64,000 nt of DNA from Candidozyma auris (GCF_003013715.1 NC_072812.1:2356001-2420000), one strand, 5' to 3'; positions 10,302 through 21,038 are shown, numbered from the stretch's first letter. Notes: a model not told the origin generated them from the sequence alone. Translations and numbers: made by a program.

Positions 10302-10988
10302 ATGGTCGCCGATACCCTTGTCTACCACCCCACGTTGAACAAGTTCATCAAGTTCATCGACACAACACCAAAGCGTGAGAAGTGCTTCAGATTGGTGGCC
10401 TACTTGTCGAGGTTCTTGTCTTACTACTTGCAGAGAAAGGGCTTCTCCATCGAAACCGTTCAAAAGTTCAAGGACTTGAAGCAGCAGGCCACTTTCCTCA
10501 GAAAGGGCATGAGGTTCTTGAAACCTTTGAACCATTTGCAAGCGGCGTCCAAGGCCTATGACAATAAGCTCATGGACTCTGTGTTGCTGACCACCACTGT
10601 GATCAGAAATTTGGGCTACGCCGGCTACTTGACGTTGGACGGCTTCATCTTCATCAAGATGTTGGGTCTTGTCGACAAGAAGAGATTCGCCACATTCCCC
10701 TTGTGGGCCTCGAGATTCTGGCTTATTGGGCTTATTGCCGGTGTCATCAACTCGCTTAGATTGATCAAGATCAACGGCGCCAAGTTGGCCTCTGCTGACG
10801 AAAAGGATGACGAGAAGGCCATTAGACAGAAGATTTACCAGGCCAAGAGAAAGTTGATCTGGGACTTCTTGGACATGTTCATTGCCCTCAATTCCTTGAA
10901 CTACTTGCACTTTACCGAGGGAGACGTGGGTTTCGCCGGTACCATCACCTCCATCATGGGCTTGAAGGACTTGTGGGCCTCTACCTAG
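10302..10988 (+). CDS. PEX11: Peroxisomal membrane protein Pex11
   Basis: The product (228 aa) is Pex11, which elongates and divides peroxisomes and influences medium-chain fatty acid oxidation. The N-terminal pattern (YHPTLNKFIKFIDTTPKREK followed by LARFLSYYLQRKG-like helices) is the amphipathic membrane-remodelling region. Hydrophobic segments lie at about 100-150 and near the end, where the TSIMGLKDLW-type terminus is characteristic. Length matches the usual 230-240 aa. The ATG at 10302 sits in a favourable pyrimidine/A-rich context. It converges on the yapsin gene, with 54 bases between the two stop codons. Confidence 0.94.
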   Translation: MVADTLVYHPTLNKFIKFIDTTPKREKCFRLVAYLSRFLSYYLQRKGFSIETVQKFKDLKQQATFLRKGMRFLKPLNHLQAASKAYDNKLMDSVLLTTTVIRNLGYAGYLTLDGFIFIKMLGLVDKKRFATFPLWASRFWLIGLIAGVINSLRLIKINGAKLASADEKDDEKAIRQKIYQAKRKLIWDFLDMFIALNSLNYLHFTEGDVGFAGTITSIMGLKDLWAST

Positions 10989-11042
10989 GTATATTGTATG
11001 TGTACGTTTTGAGACTTTTTCAATACATATATATTTATTGTA

Positions 11043-12722
11043 TCACAAGAAGGAAAGCGCCGACCCAATGGCTCCAAGCACGACAGCAAAGAAAGTTCCT
11101 GCTTTTCCAGACCCAGAGTCACTATCGTAGGAAGGATATGCGTGGGTGTTGTTGGTACCGTTGGCAGATGTAGACTCGGCGGCCACCGTTACGTGGTTGC
11201 CAAAGGTCGTGGTGGAGTAGTAGTACAGACTGCCGGTGGTGTTGTACAACAAGACATCACTCAATGTTGTGGACGAGTACTCAGGAGCTGGCGACGCACT
11301 TGGAATGCCACTTGAAATGGTGACAATGTGAGAGCCTTCCTTTTGTTGCTTCTCCTCCCCAGCAGCCTGCGCCAAAGCGATCTCGTAGTTGTCAAAGTCA
11401 AAAACAGCATAGGCACTTCTAAGGAAAACGTCTCCCAAAATGGCACTTTTGTTCCCGCCGTCAATAACGCCCAAGGCACACCCCTCTGAGGTATCGTAGC
11501 CATTGTTCTGGAAGATCAAGTCGCCAAATGGCACTTTGATGTCGACTCCGCTGAACTTGAAGGCAATTTCCTCTTTGGACTTGAGCAAGTCACAAGACAC
11601 ATTATACTGGCCTTCCCAGTAGACGCCATCAGCCTTTTTGGCAAGTGGCTCGATGTAAGATGGAGGCAAGTAAGCCAAGGTGGTGCCGGTGTCGAGAAGA
11701 GCAACGACGTCAAAGGTCACGTCGACGTCCTTTCCTGAAATACCGTTTAAGAGCACGTTGGTTCTGATGGGGTTCTTGACGCCAATGGCAGCGTACTCGT
11801 TGATGATGGGCAACTTGGTCAACGGCCCAGTGAACCGAGAGGTGTCATAGCCGCCAAAGAGAACATTACCTTGAGAAACGTTATTTTTGCCCAACCAAAC
11901 AGCGTACGAATTGGACTTAATAATACCAAGGTTTTTGAGACGTAATGGCAAATTCTCGTACTCATGAGACTTGTTTGGGTGGAGGAGATGAACCGAGTTC
12001 TCGAGGCCCGGCAACCCGATCCCCAAAACACCTGTTGACGAGTCTGTGTACGGGGTGACGCCAAAGGAAAGGCCCTTGACCACCGTGCCGCCAATCTCAA
12101 CGTTGTCGGTGGCCCAGTAGCCGAGAGCATACGAATTGTCGCCGTACAAGACGTAGAAGGGCTCCTCGGTCTTGTTAGCCTTGAAGGAGTCGGAGCTACC
12201 GGTTGCAAACGAGCCGTGGGCCGTGCAAGCCTCGGTACCAAAGTAATAATTGGTAGCATTCTCGCCTAATGACACCACAGGGTTGTGGGCAAGTTCGTAC
12301 GAGACGAATGACGAGAATTGGGGGATCAACGAGTCGGCCCCAGTGATGAAGCCGGTGTAAATGGACGTTGTTGTTGGACTTGGCGTCACCGACTCCTCGT
12401 CTTCGTGTTCATCTCTCTTGTACCCAAACAATTGCGATTCAGAGCAAGGCGATGTTGCGAACCAGAGGTCAGACGAACCTGTGTCCACTAATACACTGAC
12501 TTCCTGCTTGCTAGAGCCAACTTTCAAGGTGGTCATGTAGTAGGTGGCGGCGTTGTCGAGGACCACATTCAACGTGTCGTCGTCTCTCTTGGCTCTGCGA
12601 GACACTAGGTTGTGGCTTTCAGCAAGATCGTTGGCAGCTTGTCCTCTGTAGACATTGAAGTCAAGCGAGATGGTGGCCTGAGACACCCCGGCTAGCACCG
12701 GAAGGAGATAAGCAAACTTCAT
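11043..12722 (-). CDS. GPI-anchored aspartyl protease, yapsin/Sap9-like
   Basis: The product (559 aa) is a secreted pepsin-family protease of the yapsin/Sap9-Sap10 group, which act at the cell surface and cut after basic residues. A signal peptide (MKFAYLLPVLAGVSQA) is followed by a propeptide ending at a Lys-Arg Kex2 site at 45-46. The first catalytic motif is VDTGSSDLWF (Asp80) and the second is LLDTGTTLAYLPP near residue 345. An acidic loop with a second Lys-Arg (YKRDEHEDEE) follows the first site, as in yapsins, where it is cleaved during maturation. The C-terminus is Ser/Thr/Asn-rich and ends in a hydrophobic GPI-attachment signal (GTFFAVVLGAIGSALSFL). The start was chosen at 12722 because it begins the signal peptide; the upstream extension would bury it. 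The exact paralogue is not certain. Confidence 0.9.
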   Translation of the reverse strand: MKFAYLLPVLAGVSQATISLDFNVYRGQAANDLAESHNLVSRRAKRDDDTLNVVLDNAATYYMTTLKVGSSKQEVSVLVDTGSSDLWFATSPCSESQLFGYKRDEHEDEESVTPSPTTTSIYTGFITGADSLIPQFSSFVSYELAHNPVVSLGENATNYYFGTEACTAHGSFATGSSDSFKANKTEEPFYVLYGDNSYALGYWATDNVEIGGTVVKGLSFGVTPYTDSSTGVLGIGLPGLENSVHLLHPNKSHEYENLPLRLKNLGIIKSNSYAVWLGKNNVSQGNVLFGGYDTSRFTGPLTKLPIINEYAAIGVKNPIRTNVLLNGISGKDVDVTFDVVALLDTGTTLAYLPPSYIEPLAKKADGVYWEGQYNVSCDLLKSKEEIAFKFSGVDIKVPFGDLIFQNNGYDTSEGCALGVIDGGNKSAILGDVFLRSAYAVFDFDNYEIALAQAAGEEKQQKEGSHIVTISSGIPSASPAPEYSSTTLSDVLLYNTTGSLYYYSTTTFGNHVTVAAESTSANGTNNTHAYPSYDSDSGSGKAGTFFAVVLGAIGSALSFL

Positions 12723-13842
12723 GTTGGAAAAGAGAAGACGGAGGAATGACGGAATTGGCAACAGCCGGGGTATTTATGGAATTCTACCAGTGCACATCTT
12801 TACCGAATCATGGCTTTTGGTGGAAGGCCGCACGTCAAACGGCACATATCTTATCTGTCAAAAGTGTGGCCGAAAAATGGCTGCTGGCTGCATGAATGGC
12901 TCGCTTAAGCCGCCTGGGACGCACCGAAGTGTCAAATTGACATTAGCCAGTGGCACTAGAAACTGAACAAAGGGACCAAGAATAACACGATTTTACTACG
13001 AAGCAGAGAAACCCTTGTTCATGGATTCTCTCAATATTTCAGTTCCTGCCAAACTGTTCCAGCGGCTAAGGTGTGGCTGCGGCAGCGCTTTTCTCATCAT
13101 GGCCACAAACCACACCCGAGGCATTAGAGTGCCTAATCGGTCAGAACTGTTTCCCCAGCCAGCAATTTGAGCAGGTGAAACGACCCGTCGAGTAAGCGGC
13201 ACACCTTAGACAGGGCGCCGCATAAGCGAATTGCAGGTGTCTGTGGCATCCTTTAGGTGTGTGTGATAAGGTAGGCTCGAGAGGCTTGTGCAAATGGATT
13301 AAATTTCGACGATTATGAGGTACTTATTCAATTGACCTTTTTGGGCTGGGAAGGCAACTAGATTGAATCCATTGCAAGCAAAAGGTCTGAGGGTACGTTG
13401 TAAGGGCGGCCCTGGCGAATGTTATGTACTGAGAAAGTAGGCATTTGAAGATAGTAGAATACTTTTGATAGGCAACAAAGCAAGCCAGCTTAAATTAGGC
13501 AGCTGGAGAGAAAAACTTACAACGGGTTCACAAACTTCTGTAATTGTCATTCTTTTTGACTCTGGGTCCCATCTGTTTCCTTTCGCAGCCGATCTGCTCA
13601 TGGCAGCTCAAAGTAATAGCTAACGCAAACGTTTCCAAAATCCAACACAACCAATACAGCAACCTTTAAGGCTTCAAAAGACATTGGTACTAAACAGATT
13701 TTGGACATCTCATCAAAATCTACATCCGTGGACACCCTTCACTGGCAACCTTTGGCTGGGAGTGTATATACCTGCGAAGCTCATCTGCCTCTTCACTATA
13801 CAACCACATAGGAAAGTTTCCGGACGATAGAGTGGCTTCGAA
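12723..13842. other. Divergent yapsin/NOP8 intergenic region
   Basis: No coding gene is seen in this 1.1-kb divergent promoter region. The yapsin side has a CATAAATAC TATA-like element about 40 bases before its ATG, read on the minus strand. The NOP8 side has TATATA near 13765 and two CTCATC boxes. Confidence 0.5.
13709..13785 (+). promoter_or_regulatory. Two PAC-like boxes upstream of NOP8
   Basis: CTCATC occurs at 13709-13714 and 13780-13785, about 130 and 60 bases before the NOP8 start. Its complement GATGAG is the core of the PAC element of yeast ribosome-biogenesis genes. A TATATA lies between them. The core is short and could be chance, but the paired location fits the gene's function. 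Confidence 0.4.
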
Positions 13843-15642
13843 ATGGACCTTCCCCAGAACCGACGTATACACATAGGCAACATTTCCCAGAAACTTGCAG
13901 AGTGCAAGGACTCTCTTGAGGCGAGATTGGGCAAATTCGGCAAAGTCACTGGCTCCATAGACCTTCGAACAAAGCCAGTGAACGATTTCTACTACGCATT
14001 TGTCGATATGGAAATCCTGGACAAACAGTTTGAAAAGCTCAAGATGTCTTTGAATGGAATCCTATTCATGGGCCGCAAACTCACAATCTCGTTGGCTAAA
14101 GAAGACTACTTGCAAAGATGGAAGAAGGACTCAGGAAGGCCAGAAACATCCAATGCAGTGTTGGCAAAGCTGGCCAACATTGCTGCTGCAAGAATAGAAA
14201 GAATCCGTGAAGCAAATACCAAATACCCAGTGAACAGCATGTCTGGGGCCATGCTACCGTCTACAAGCTCTCCTGCTCCAAACAACTCGAGTATGGGATA
14301 CCTGTGCTCTCCACATACATTTAACGGTTCAAGCGCCAACACAAAAAACAAGGCTCCCTCGCATGATCTTATAGGCAAACTATCGTACGGTGCTACACTC
14401 AAGCCTAGGGGAACGTATGCTCAGCAATATTCAAGGACCAACGGTAGAGCAGAGGTTATAAAGGGAAGATTGAGGACCACTCCTCGTCCAGCCTCACATT
14501 TCATCAGACGAGAGCAAACTATGAGGCTCCTCATAAATGGAGAGCTCAAACAAATTAAGTGCTATAAGACCAAGCTATGGGGCGTGGAGAAGAAAGCAGC
14601 CACGGAGCTCACTTATAAATTTTCAGATGGTGCATGGAGATCAGGGGATGATCACATTGTCGAGAGAGTTGATAAGTGCGGTGTGAATGGAGCTCAAGCT
14701 GCAAGGTATGGAGTTGAAGCCCGTCACGAGCCTACCGAAGAGGTGGCCACTAAAGATGTCAGCAGCAACGTTCTTGAACGCTTCTTCGAAACGTTTGATT
14801 TCGACAAACCTGTTGCTATTGACGAGAAGTCAGACGACGAGGACGCGGTGACTCTTGATAGTAAGGGCCGCAAGAACGTTGAGCTGTACGATTTTGAGAC
14901 CAAGGGTGTCGTACGTTTTGAGGAATCAAGAAAGGCAGCCTCTCAAGGCGGTGAGTCTTTACAAGAGTACCTCCTGCAGCACGAGAGACCTCAAACAGAA
15001 GTTTATTTCGATGAGGATGACGAGGGGAACGAGCTCGAGATGGACGGTATGGGCCAAAAGTACTCTACAGAGGCGACGAAGAAAACTTATGACGAGGAGC
15101 ACGGAATCGAGCAACATGAAAAGAACAAGGAGCGCGTTACTGATATAAAGAATGAGACAGAAACCTTGCGGTCTTTGTTCGAACCAAGCAAACCTACGAA
15201 TGATCTTTTTGCTGCTGACAGTGGATTCAAATTGGGACTTGATGAGTCTGACGAGGACATCGATGTGGAAAAAAAGCAGGCCGACGAAGAGGAGCAAAGG
15301 AAGCTCGCCGAGCAGATCGCTCTCAAACAGCAACAGCAAGAAGAGGAGGAGTTTGAGGCTGTGAGGGCCTCGTCCAAGACCTTTGGCTTGTTTTGGACCC
15401 ATTTTGAGTCTCCCTTCTTGCAAACACAAACCCAGCTCAGCAAAATTGGCCACGCAAACGAAAAGATTACACTACCCGGAGAGGAGAATGGACCCAGTGT
15501 CAGAGATGATGGTCATGGAGAGGAGGATGCATACGAGACATGGTTTTGGCTGATGAGAGGTGAGGTAAGCCGTGAGTGCAAGAGGAGGAGGAGAGATGTT
15601 TTAAGAACACTTAAAAAGAGACATATTCGTCCAATTATCTAG
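13843..15642 (+). CDS. NOP8: Nucleolar 60S biogenesis protein Nop8 (RRM)
   Basis: The product (599 aa) is most like Nop8, a nucleolar RNA-binding protein needed for early 60S assembly. An RRM fills residues 8-90 (RIHIGNISQKL as RNP2-like, FYYAFVDMEI as the RNP1 region). A long low-complexity middle and an acidic region at about 380-500 follow (for example YFDEDDEGNELEMDGMG). A short conserved C-terminal patch contains WFWLMRGEVSRECKRRRRDV and ends in basic residues, as in Nop8 orthologues. The ATG at 13843 lies directly before the RRM. It is followed on the same strand by ALG3 after 137 bases. Confidence 0.82.
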   Translation: MDLPQNRRIHIGNISQKLAECKDSLEARLGKFGKVTGSIDLRTKPVNDFYYAFVDMEILDKQFEKLKMSLNGILFMGRKLTISLAKEDYLQRWKKDSGRPETSNAVLAKLANIAAARIERIREANTKYPVNSMSGAMLPSTSSPAPNNSSMGYLCSPHTFNGSSANTKNKAPSHDLIGKLSYGATLKPRGTYAQQYSRTNGRAEVIKGRLRTTPRPASHFIRREQTMRLLINGELKQIKCYKTKLWGVEKKAATELTYKFSDGAWRSGDDHIVERVDKCGVNGAQAARYGVEARHEPTEEVATKDVSSNVLERFFETFDFDKPVAIDEKSDDEDAVTLDSKGRKNVELYDFETKGVVRFEESRKAASQGGESLQEYLLQHERPQTEVYFDEDDEGNELEMDGMGQKYSTEATKKTYDEEHGIEQHEKNKERVTDIKNETETLRSLFEPSKPTNDLFAADSGFKLGLDESDEDIDVEKKQADEEEQRKLAEQIALKQQQQEEEEFEAVRASSKTFGLFWTHFESPFLQTQTQLSKIGHANEKITLPGEENGPSVRDDGHGEEDAYETWFWLMRGEVSRECKRRRRDVLRTLKKRHIRPII

Positions 15643-15779
15643 ATTCGTCAAGGGCATTGGTGACACTTTTTAAAGTAGCCAAAGGAAGCATGAAAAGAAA
15701 GGTATTCAAAATTGTAGTACATCCACAAGAAGTACAGAAGTGTGCGTGCTCATCATCATCACCGCGAACTTCAACTACC

Positions 15780-17231
15780 ATGACCGTTGAAGCAAGGTCT
15801 CAAAATGCCAGCAATGACAACCTAAACAATCCCCAGGAAGCCGAAAGGCCGCTTCCAAAACTTACAGTGGGCAACGTATTGGGCGATATCTACAGCGGCA
15901 TCAGAGCGCTTATCTACGATCCGTTATCCAACCGTCTAGTGGTGCCCATGATCGTGGCCCTAGCGTCGATAGCAGGCAAAGTCGTGATCCTGAAAGTCAA
16001 ATACACAGAGATTGACTTCACAACATATATGCAGCAAATTGACCTTGTCAATGCTGGCGAGTTGGACTACTCGAAGATTGTGGGCGATACGGGGCCCATT
16101 GTGTATCCAGCAGGATTCGTTCAGGTCTACCAGTTTTTGCTCTGGCTTGCAGATGGAGGTGTAAATATCAGACGTGTGCAATTCTTCTTCAGCTACTTGT
16201 TTACGTTCACAGTGGCCTTGTCATGTGTGGCTTACACCATGGTGCAAGGCATTCTGCCTTGGCCGTTGTACCTTCTATTATTGAGCAGACGACTTATACT
16301 GATATATGTGTTGCGCTTATTCAACGACTGCTTCACGACTTGTGCAATGGTGGGCGTCGTTGTGATTTTGCAGCAGGCATCGTATTGGTACAAGTCTATG
16401 GGCGGGTTCATGGTGTTTTTGGCAAATGCTGTTGCAGCCGACTTGTTCTCGTTGGCCATTTCCATCAAGATGAACGCCTTGATGTACCTTCCTGCTTTTG
16501 CAATTGTCTCGTACTTCCTTTTAGGAGAGAACATGGTGCAGTTCATTGCTGTACTTTTGGTTATACCATTGGTTCAATTGCTTGTTGGCTGGCGCTTTTT
16601 GTTGCCCTTGTTCTGGGACGATGAAGCCTCATACATCAGGTGGACATACCTAACACAGGCTTTCAACTTTTCAAGAAAGTTCCTTTACAAGTGGACTGTC
16701 AACTGGAAATTCGTTTCCGAAGAAGTATTTCTCTCTGACGCGTTCTCTAATGGTCTCCTTGTGGGCCATGTTTCAGTTTTATTGATCTTCGTCTTCACGA
16801 GGTTCTTGTCACCAAAGGTCACCGGAAAGTCTGTGAAGATGCTTATTTCAGATGCATTAAAGCCCTTCAGGTCAACAGCTTCGGCGGACAATCTCCTTCT
16901 ATCCCAGCAAAACGGACCAAGGTTGATTTTACTTATCTTTTCATCAACAAATGTGATTGGTGTTGCATTCGCAAGATCTTTGCATTACCAATTTCTCTCC
17001 TGGTACTGCTGGCAAGTTCCCTTTTTGCTTTACGCAAGTGGCTTAAACCCATTTGTTTCTGGTGGGATTTATTTTGCCCATGAAGTCTGCTGGAATGTAT
17101 TCCCTGCCACACCAGCTAGCTCGGCTGTTCTTGTTAGCATATTGTCATTGATACTTATTGCAGTTTGGCACAACACTGATGTCTGGTTTAAAAGGGTTCT
17201 GGCAACCTCAGTGGAGAAATATGATCAATAA
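15780..17231 (+). CDS. ALG3: Dol-P-Man:Man5GlcNAc2-PP-Dol alpha-1,3-mannosyltransferase
   Basis: The product (483 aa) is Alg3, the ER membrane enzyme that adds the first Dol-P-Man-derived mannose to Man5GlcNAc2-PP-dolichol. The lumenal motif YTEIDFTTYMQQI and the segments GDTGPIVYPAG and VLRLFNDCF are family signatures, within about ten hydrophobic segments. Codon 174 is CTG (16299-16301) in RRLxIYVLRLFND; the family has Ser at x, as expected if CTG is read as Ser. An upstream in-frame extension exists, but the ATG at 15780 gives a short cytosolic N-terminus of normal length. It converges on the FLO8-like gene. Confidence 0.93.
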   Translation: MTVEARSQNASNDNLNNPQEAERPLPKLTVGNVLGDIYSGIRALIYDPLSNRLVVPMIVALASIAGKVVILKVKYTEIDFTTYMQQIDLVNAGELDYSKIVGDTGPIVYPAGFVQVYQFLLWLADGGVNIRRVQFFFSYLFTFTVALSCVAYTMVQGILPWPLYLLLLSRRLILIYVLRLFNDCFTTCAMVGVVVILQQASYWYKSMGGFMVFLANAVAADLFSLAISIKMNALMYLPAFAIVSYFLLGENMVQFIAVLLVIPLVQLLVGWRFLLPLFWDDEASYIRWTYLTQAFNFSRKFLYKWTVNWKFVSEEVFLSDAFSNGLLVGHVSVLLIFVFTRFLSPKVTGKSVKMLISDALKPFRSTASADNLLLSQQNGPRLILLIFSSTNVIGVAFARSLHYQFLSWYCWQVPFLLYASGLNPFVSGGIYFAHEVCWNVFPATPASSAVLVSILSLILIAVWHNTDVWFKRVLATSVEKYDQ

Positions 17232-17394
17232 CCGAAATTTCACGTAAATTAACAGGAAATAATTAAGTACTCTAAAGTTCAAGAACTAAAATTAACTTTT
17301 GAAACCAAATAGAGAATCTGAATCAAACGTCGACGGTTAGTAAACCAGCCACGTATACACATAATCTTCTCGACCGAACCTAAAACAGATTTTT

Positions 17395-19047
17395 CTAGTC
17401 ACCTCCCTCAATTGGATTGCCCCAGTTGAAGCCAGTAATGCTACCATTAAGACCAGCGTCCGCGGAATCGAGAAAATTGTTGAATTCAAAGTCCACGTCG
17501 TCCATGCCAGAGGCCACAGCAGAATTGAAGAAGTTGTTTTCGCCATTGGCACCCCCAAGAATATCAACAGATACCATCTTATCATTACCGCCCAACGAGG
17601 CGTGAAAGTATGCAGATGATGCTTGTAGCTTATCTTCATCATTATCCATTTCATTCTTCTTGTCAAGATCGACTTCTTCAATAATGTCTGAGTTGTTCTC
17701 CTCCTGCTTTTTAGGCTTATTTTCTTCGTCCCTTTTAATTGAAGTCTTGCTATTTGCAGCCTTCTTCGCAGGTGACACTACTGGAGCTTCTTCTCTTTTT
17801 TTATTTGATGAGTCCACATCAGCAGCAGGAGTAAGAGGTGTGACATTTTCTCTCTTGGCTCCTGAAACACTATTTCTGCCACTGACACCACCACTAGCAT
17901 TGTTTGAGGATGCACCGGCCTTGCTGTTCCTCTTGCCAGTCTGCCCCCTCTTGCCTTTAGAAATAGACGGCAGATTCTTGTTATTGAGAACGGGAGATGG
18001 CGCTGGAGAGGCTTTTGGAGGAGCGGCTTGCATGTTAGGCTGCATCATGGAACCCTCTTGTTGTACTTGTTGCATCTGCGACATAGAGTTGAGATCGCCT
18101 GCGCTGCTATTACGAGCGATGTCAAGGCGCTTCTTATTCTGCTTCTCCAAAAGCATGAGCTGCATCTGGTAGTCCTGCAATGCGTTAGAGTTACGGTGTT
18201 GTTGATTGTGGGGCTGTTCAACGCCGCTAGCTCCGTTCTGGCTCTGTCTTAGCATTTGACCTGTGTAGGCCATTGGCGACATGCCACCATTGGCCATTTT
18301 CTGAGGTCTGAATTGCTGCTGTAAACCACTGTTGGGGCGAGAGCTGGGCCGTATGGGCCTTGTCTGCTTTCCCTTGGCTCCATTACCATTCAATTCATCC
18401 TGCGATTGCGGTTGAGAGGCAGCAGCGGCCGCGGCAGCAGCTACGGCAGCCACGGCGGCAGCAGCAGGACCAGATTGGTGAGGACCTTGTTGCTGAGGTA
18501 GCTGTCCCTGCTGCTTAGGGGTATGTTGGTGGACAGACACAGCTTGCTGTCTTAGATTGTTCATTTGAGTCTGGGCCTGTTCCTGGATGCGATTATGAGC
18601 CTGTTGAGCTTGTTGGTGAGGCGTCTGCCCAGGCAGCTGCTGCGGTTGGACCAGAAGGTGTTGTTGTGAATGTTGAGGTAGAGGTCCCTGCTGCTGAGGC
18701 ACAAACATCTGCTGAGGCATACCCATGTTCATGTTCATTCCCATCAGGAACTGCGCCCTAGCGTCAGGTCCTCCAGGAATCTGCATGCCATTAGAGGCAA
18801 CACCCATGCGGTTCATGCCATTAGAGATATTAGTCTGGTTTTGTAGTTGCGATTGAGCAGCCATCTGGTTGTCTTGATTACGTTGCGATTGCTGCAGCTG
18901 TTGTTGTTGTTGCAGCTGCTGTTGCAGAGGCTGAGCTTGTTGAGGTTGAGTTTGCAGGGCTTGTGGCGCTTGCTGAGCTTGCTGCGCTTGTGCCTGTTGT
19001 TGCTTCATCATCATCGCCATCATCATCCTCTGTTGTTGTTGTTGTTG

Positions 19048-19092
<45 letters not shown>

Positions 19093-19860
19093 ATGAAGTT
19101 GCTGCCTCTGATCAAGAGGGAACTGCCGCTGAACGCCCGAGGGGTTCTGCTGGAAAGGACCCTGGGGCCCCATCATATGCATGGGCACCTGCTGAGGGAA
19201 ATACTGCAGCATTTGCGGATTAGACCCAGAAGCAATCCCAGCCGCTCCTCCAGCACCTGCAAACTGGGGATTACCCAGCGGGTTTTGTTGGACACGAGGC
19301 GCCATGCCCAGCAGCAGCCAGTCCATGCCCAGGGCCTCCTGGTGATGTCTTTGTTTCATAAGCAGCATTTGGTAGTACTGAGAGGCCACCGACGATGGAT
19401 TCTTTTCGTTTCTCGCCTGGAGAACATCCCAAAACACCTGCCACCACTCGAACAAAAACCCCTGCGGAGCGTCCATGGAGAGCGCCACCCTGGGCAAGTG
19501 ATGCTCCTCTGAGAGCTGGTTTGCTTGGGAAGTGGCACTGCTGGACTGTTTCGAGGGCAGATGCTGAGCCTGGTCATATGGCACCGACGGAATGTCAGCC
19601 TCGCACACAAACAGCCTGGCGGTCTGAGGCAAGGTGTTCTTGATCAAAAAATCGTAGATGTAGGCATTGAGAAGCTGTTTGGACAGCGACACATTGGTGT
19701 CCAGCACACACTGGGTCAGGTCCATCAAGGCGTGGGACACAGAGGTGGCCGAAGTAGTGATGGAGTTTTCGCCCGTATTGCCCAACTGCCCCGGGGTGTC
19801 CAGCGCCATCGTACCCGGGGTCCTCTTGTTGTGGATTTGCGGAGTGCTATGATGGCTCAT
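17395..19860 (-). CDS. LisH poly-Gln transcription regulator, Flo8/Mss11 family
   Basis: The product (821 aa) has a LisH dimerisation motif at 62-91 (LLNAYIYDFLIKNTLPQTAR), the hallmark of Flo8 and Mss11, nuclear regulators of filamentation and adhesin genes. The rest is low complexity: a 21-residue Gln tract (257-277), further Gln-rich stretches to about 490, an Ala-rich run near 470-490 with the coding motif AAAVAAVAAAA, and Lys/Ser-rich segments. The C-terminus is acidic with aromatic residues (VDFEFNNFLDSAD and GFNWGNP), plausible as an activation domain. I cannot decide between FLO8 and MSS11. It has a long 1.4-kb upstream region, in keeping with a heavily regulated gene. Confidence 0.82.
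19030..19092 (-). repeat. CAG/CAA trinucleotide repeat in the LisH gene
   Basis: Twenty-one consecutive Gln codons: read on the coding strand, 12 CAG, then 8 CAA, then 1 CAG. The uninterrupted CAG block is likely to vary in length between strains. The opposite strand shows an artefactual poly-Leu frame. Confidence 0.9.
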
Positions 19861-20206
19861 AGAGAAAAGCGTGAGGATTAAATTTTCGGGGGAGTTGGGG
19901 GTGTGGTTGGAGGGTGAGTAGTGGGTGTGGAAAAGGTGAAGGAACTTTGAGCATCAATTATGAGGGGACTGCCTAGTGTCGGGGGAGATAAGGAGGTTGG
20001 GGAGAGAAAAAGAATGGGAAATTTGGTGACTACTTGGGCAGGTCGGAGCTGATTTGATTTGTAACAGTGGGAACCAAAATAGTCTGTCTACTGTGTATTT
20101 GTGATTTGTCTTGTCTTCTGAGCACTTATGGGACTCTCGGCACCGGTGTGACTGAGGGTGGTTTTTTCCGCCCAGACGAAAATTTACGCTGCTGGAGCGT
20201 ATAGGG

Positions 20207-20214
20207 TATAAAAA
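20207..20214 (+). promoter_or_regulatory. Orphan TATA box on the plus strand
   Basis: TATAAAAA is followed by a T-rich, pyrimidine-rich leader-like stretch. The first downstream ATG that gives a short frame is at 20385 (30 codons). No gene lies on this strand before 24.4 kb, so the element may drive a noncoding transcript or may be chance. Confidence 0.3.
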
Positions 20215-21010
20215 GAATCAAATCGCCAGACTTTTTGTCAACTTTTGTTCTTCTTTTTTGTTTCTACTCTTTTGCCTACTTTTTGTCGTGGTCGCTTGGG
20301 TCCTTGTCGTGGGCTCAGTTTGCAACTTCTGTCCGGATCTTCTCTTGCCCAAGCCTTCCCGCGAGCTGGCTGCAAACAACGAAGATGGCAGCGAAGATCA
20401 ACCACCAAAGTGGCAGCACTAAAAACGACAATCTCTTTAACGTGGAAAGATTGGAATGCTTTTGTAGACAAGCATGACACCTCAGAGACTTTGAAGCGTT
20501 TCCAAAATCTCCCTCTGGAGAACTCTTGCCGAATACGGCAATGGGCGTTTACATGCAGAACAATTGGGGCCCACGACTAGGTAACGCTGTAGAGTTCTAG
20601 ACAACGGGGCACTCTGAAGAGAGCGAAGCTTTTCAGGTGGATTTGGAAGAGCTTGTTCTATTGAAATGTGGTTCAAATATCTAGAATCCTGGAGTTTGTC
20701 GATTTACATTGGAGCCCATGGAGCCCATGGACGCTTGGTCGTGGTCGTATATGCAGAGCAGCATCATCGGAACTCCTGAGACAGCTAGTTGATGGGCGTG
20801 GCTTGACTCGTGCACTTGACCTAGTCTACGCTAGTAATTTTAGCTTCTACAAAATTAGTGGAACAAGTATCCCACAAAACACTACATCGTCGCTTCACCT
20901 GTAGAATTTATCCATCTACTCAATCCTATACCGACACCGGGCCAACCAGACACCGTACACCGTAATAACACACAAACGCAAACAAGAAAAGAATACATAA
21001 GCACCGGGAC

Positions 21011-21038
21011 CACGTCCCACGTCCCACGTCCCACGTCC
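21011..21038. repeat. Tandem CACGTCC array, four copies
   Basis: Four exact head-to-tail copies of CACGTCC, followed by a related CACGTCA at 21045-21051 and an adjoining ACGCGT. The ACGT core is typical of bZIP and bHLH binding sites. It is about 1.15 kb before the LisH regulator and 225 bases past the end of the Asn-rich gene. Confidence 0.75.

Noticed and set aside
10251..10910. 219-codon minus-strand frame opposite PEX11
   Set aside because: Shadow of PEX11, with no protein-like domain.
19030..19092. CRISPR-like or satellite array
   Set aside because: It is a simple in-frame trinucleotide repeat within a gene; no spacer-repeat structure occurs anywhere in the window.
18847..19512. 221-codon plus-strand frame rich in Leu, opposite the LisH gene
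   Set aside because: It is the antisense of the Gln tracts; the LisH motif and acidic tail are on the other strand.
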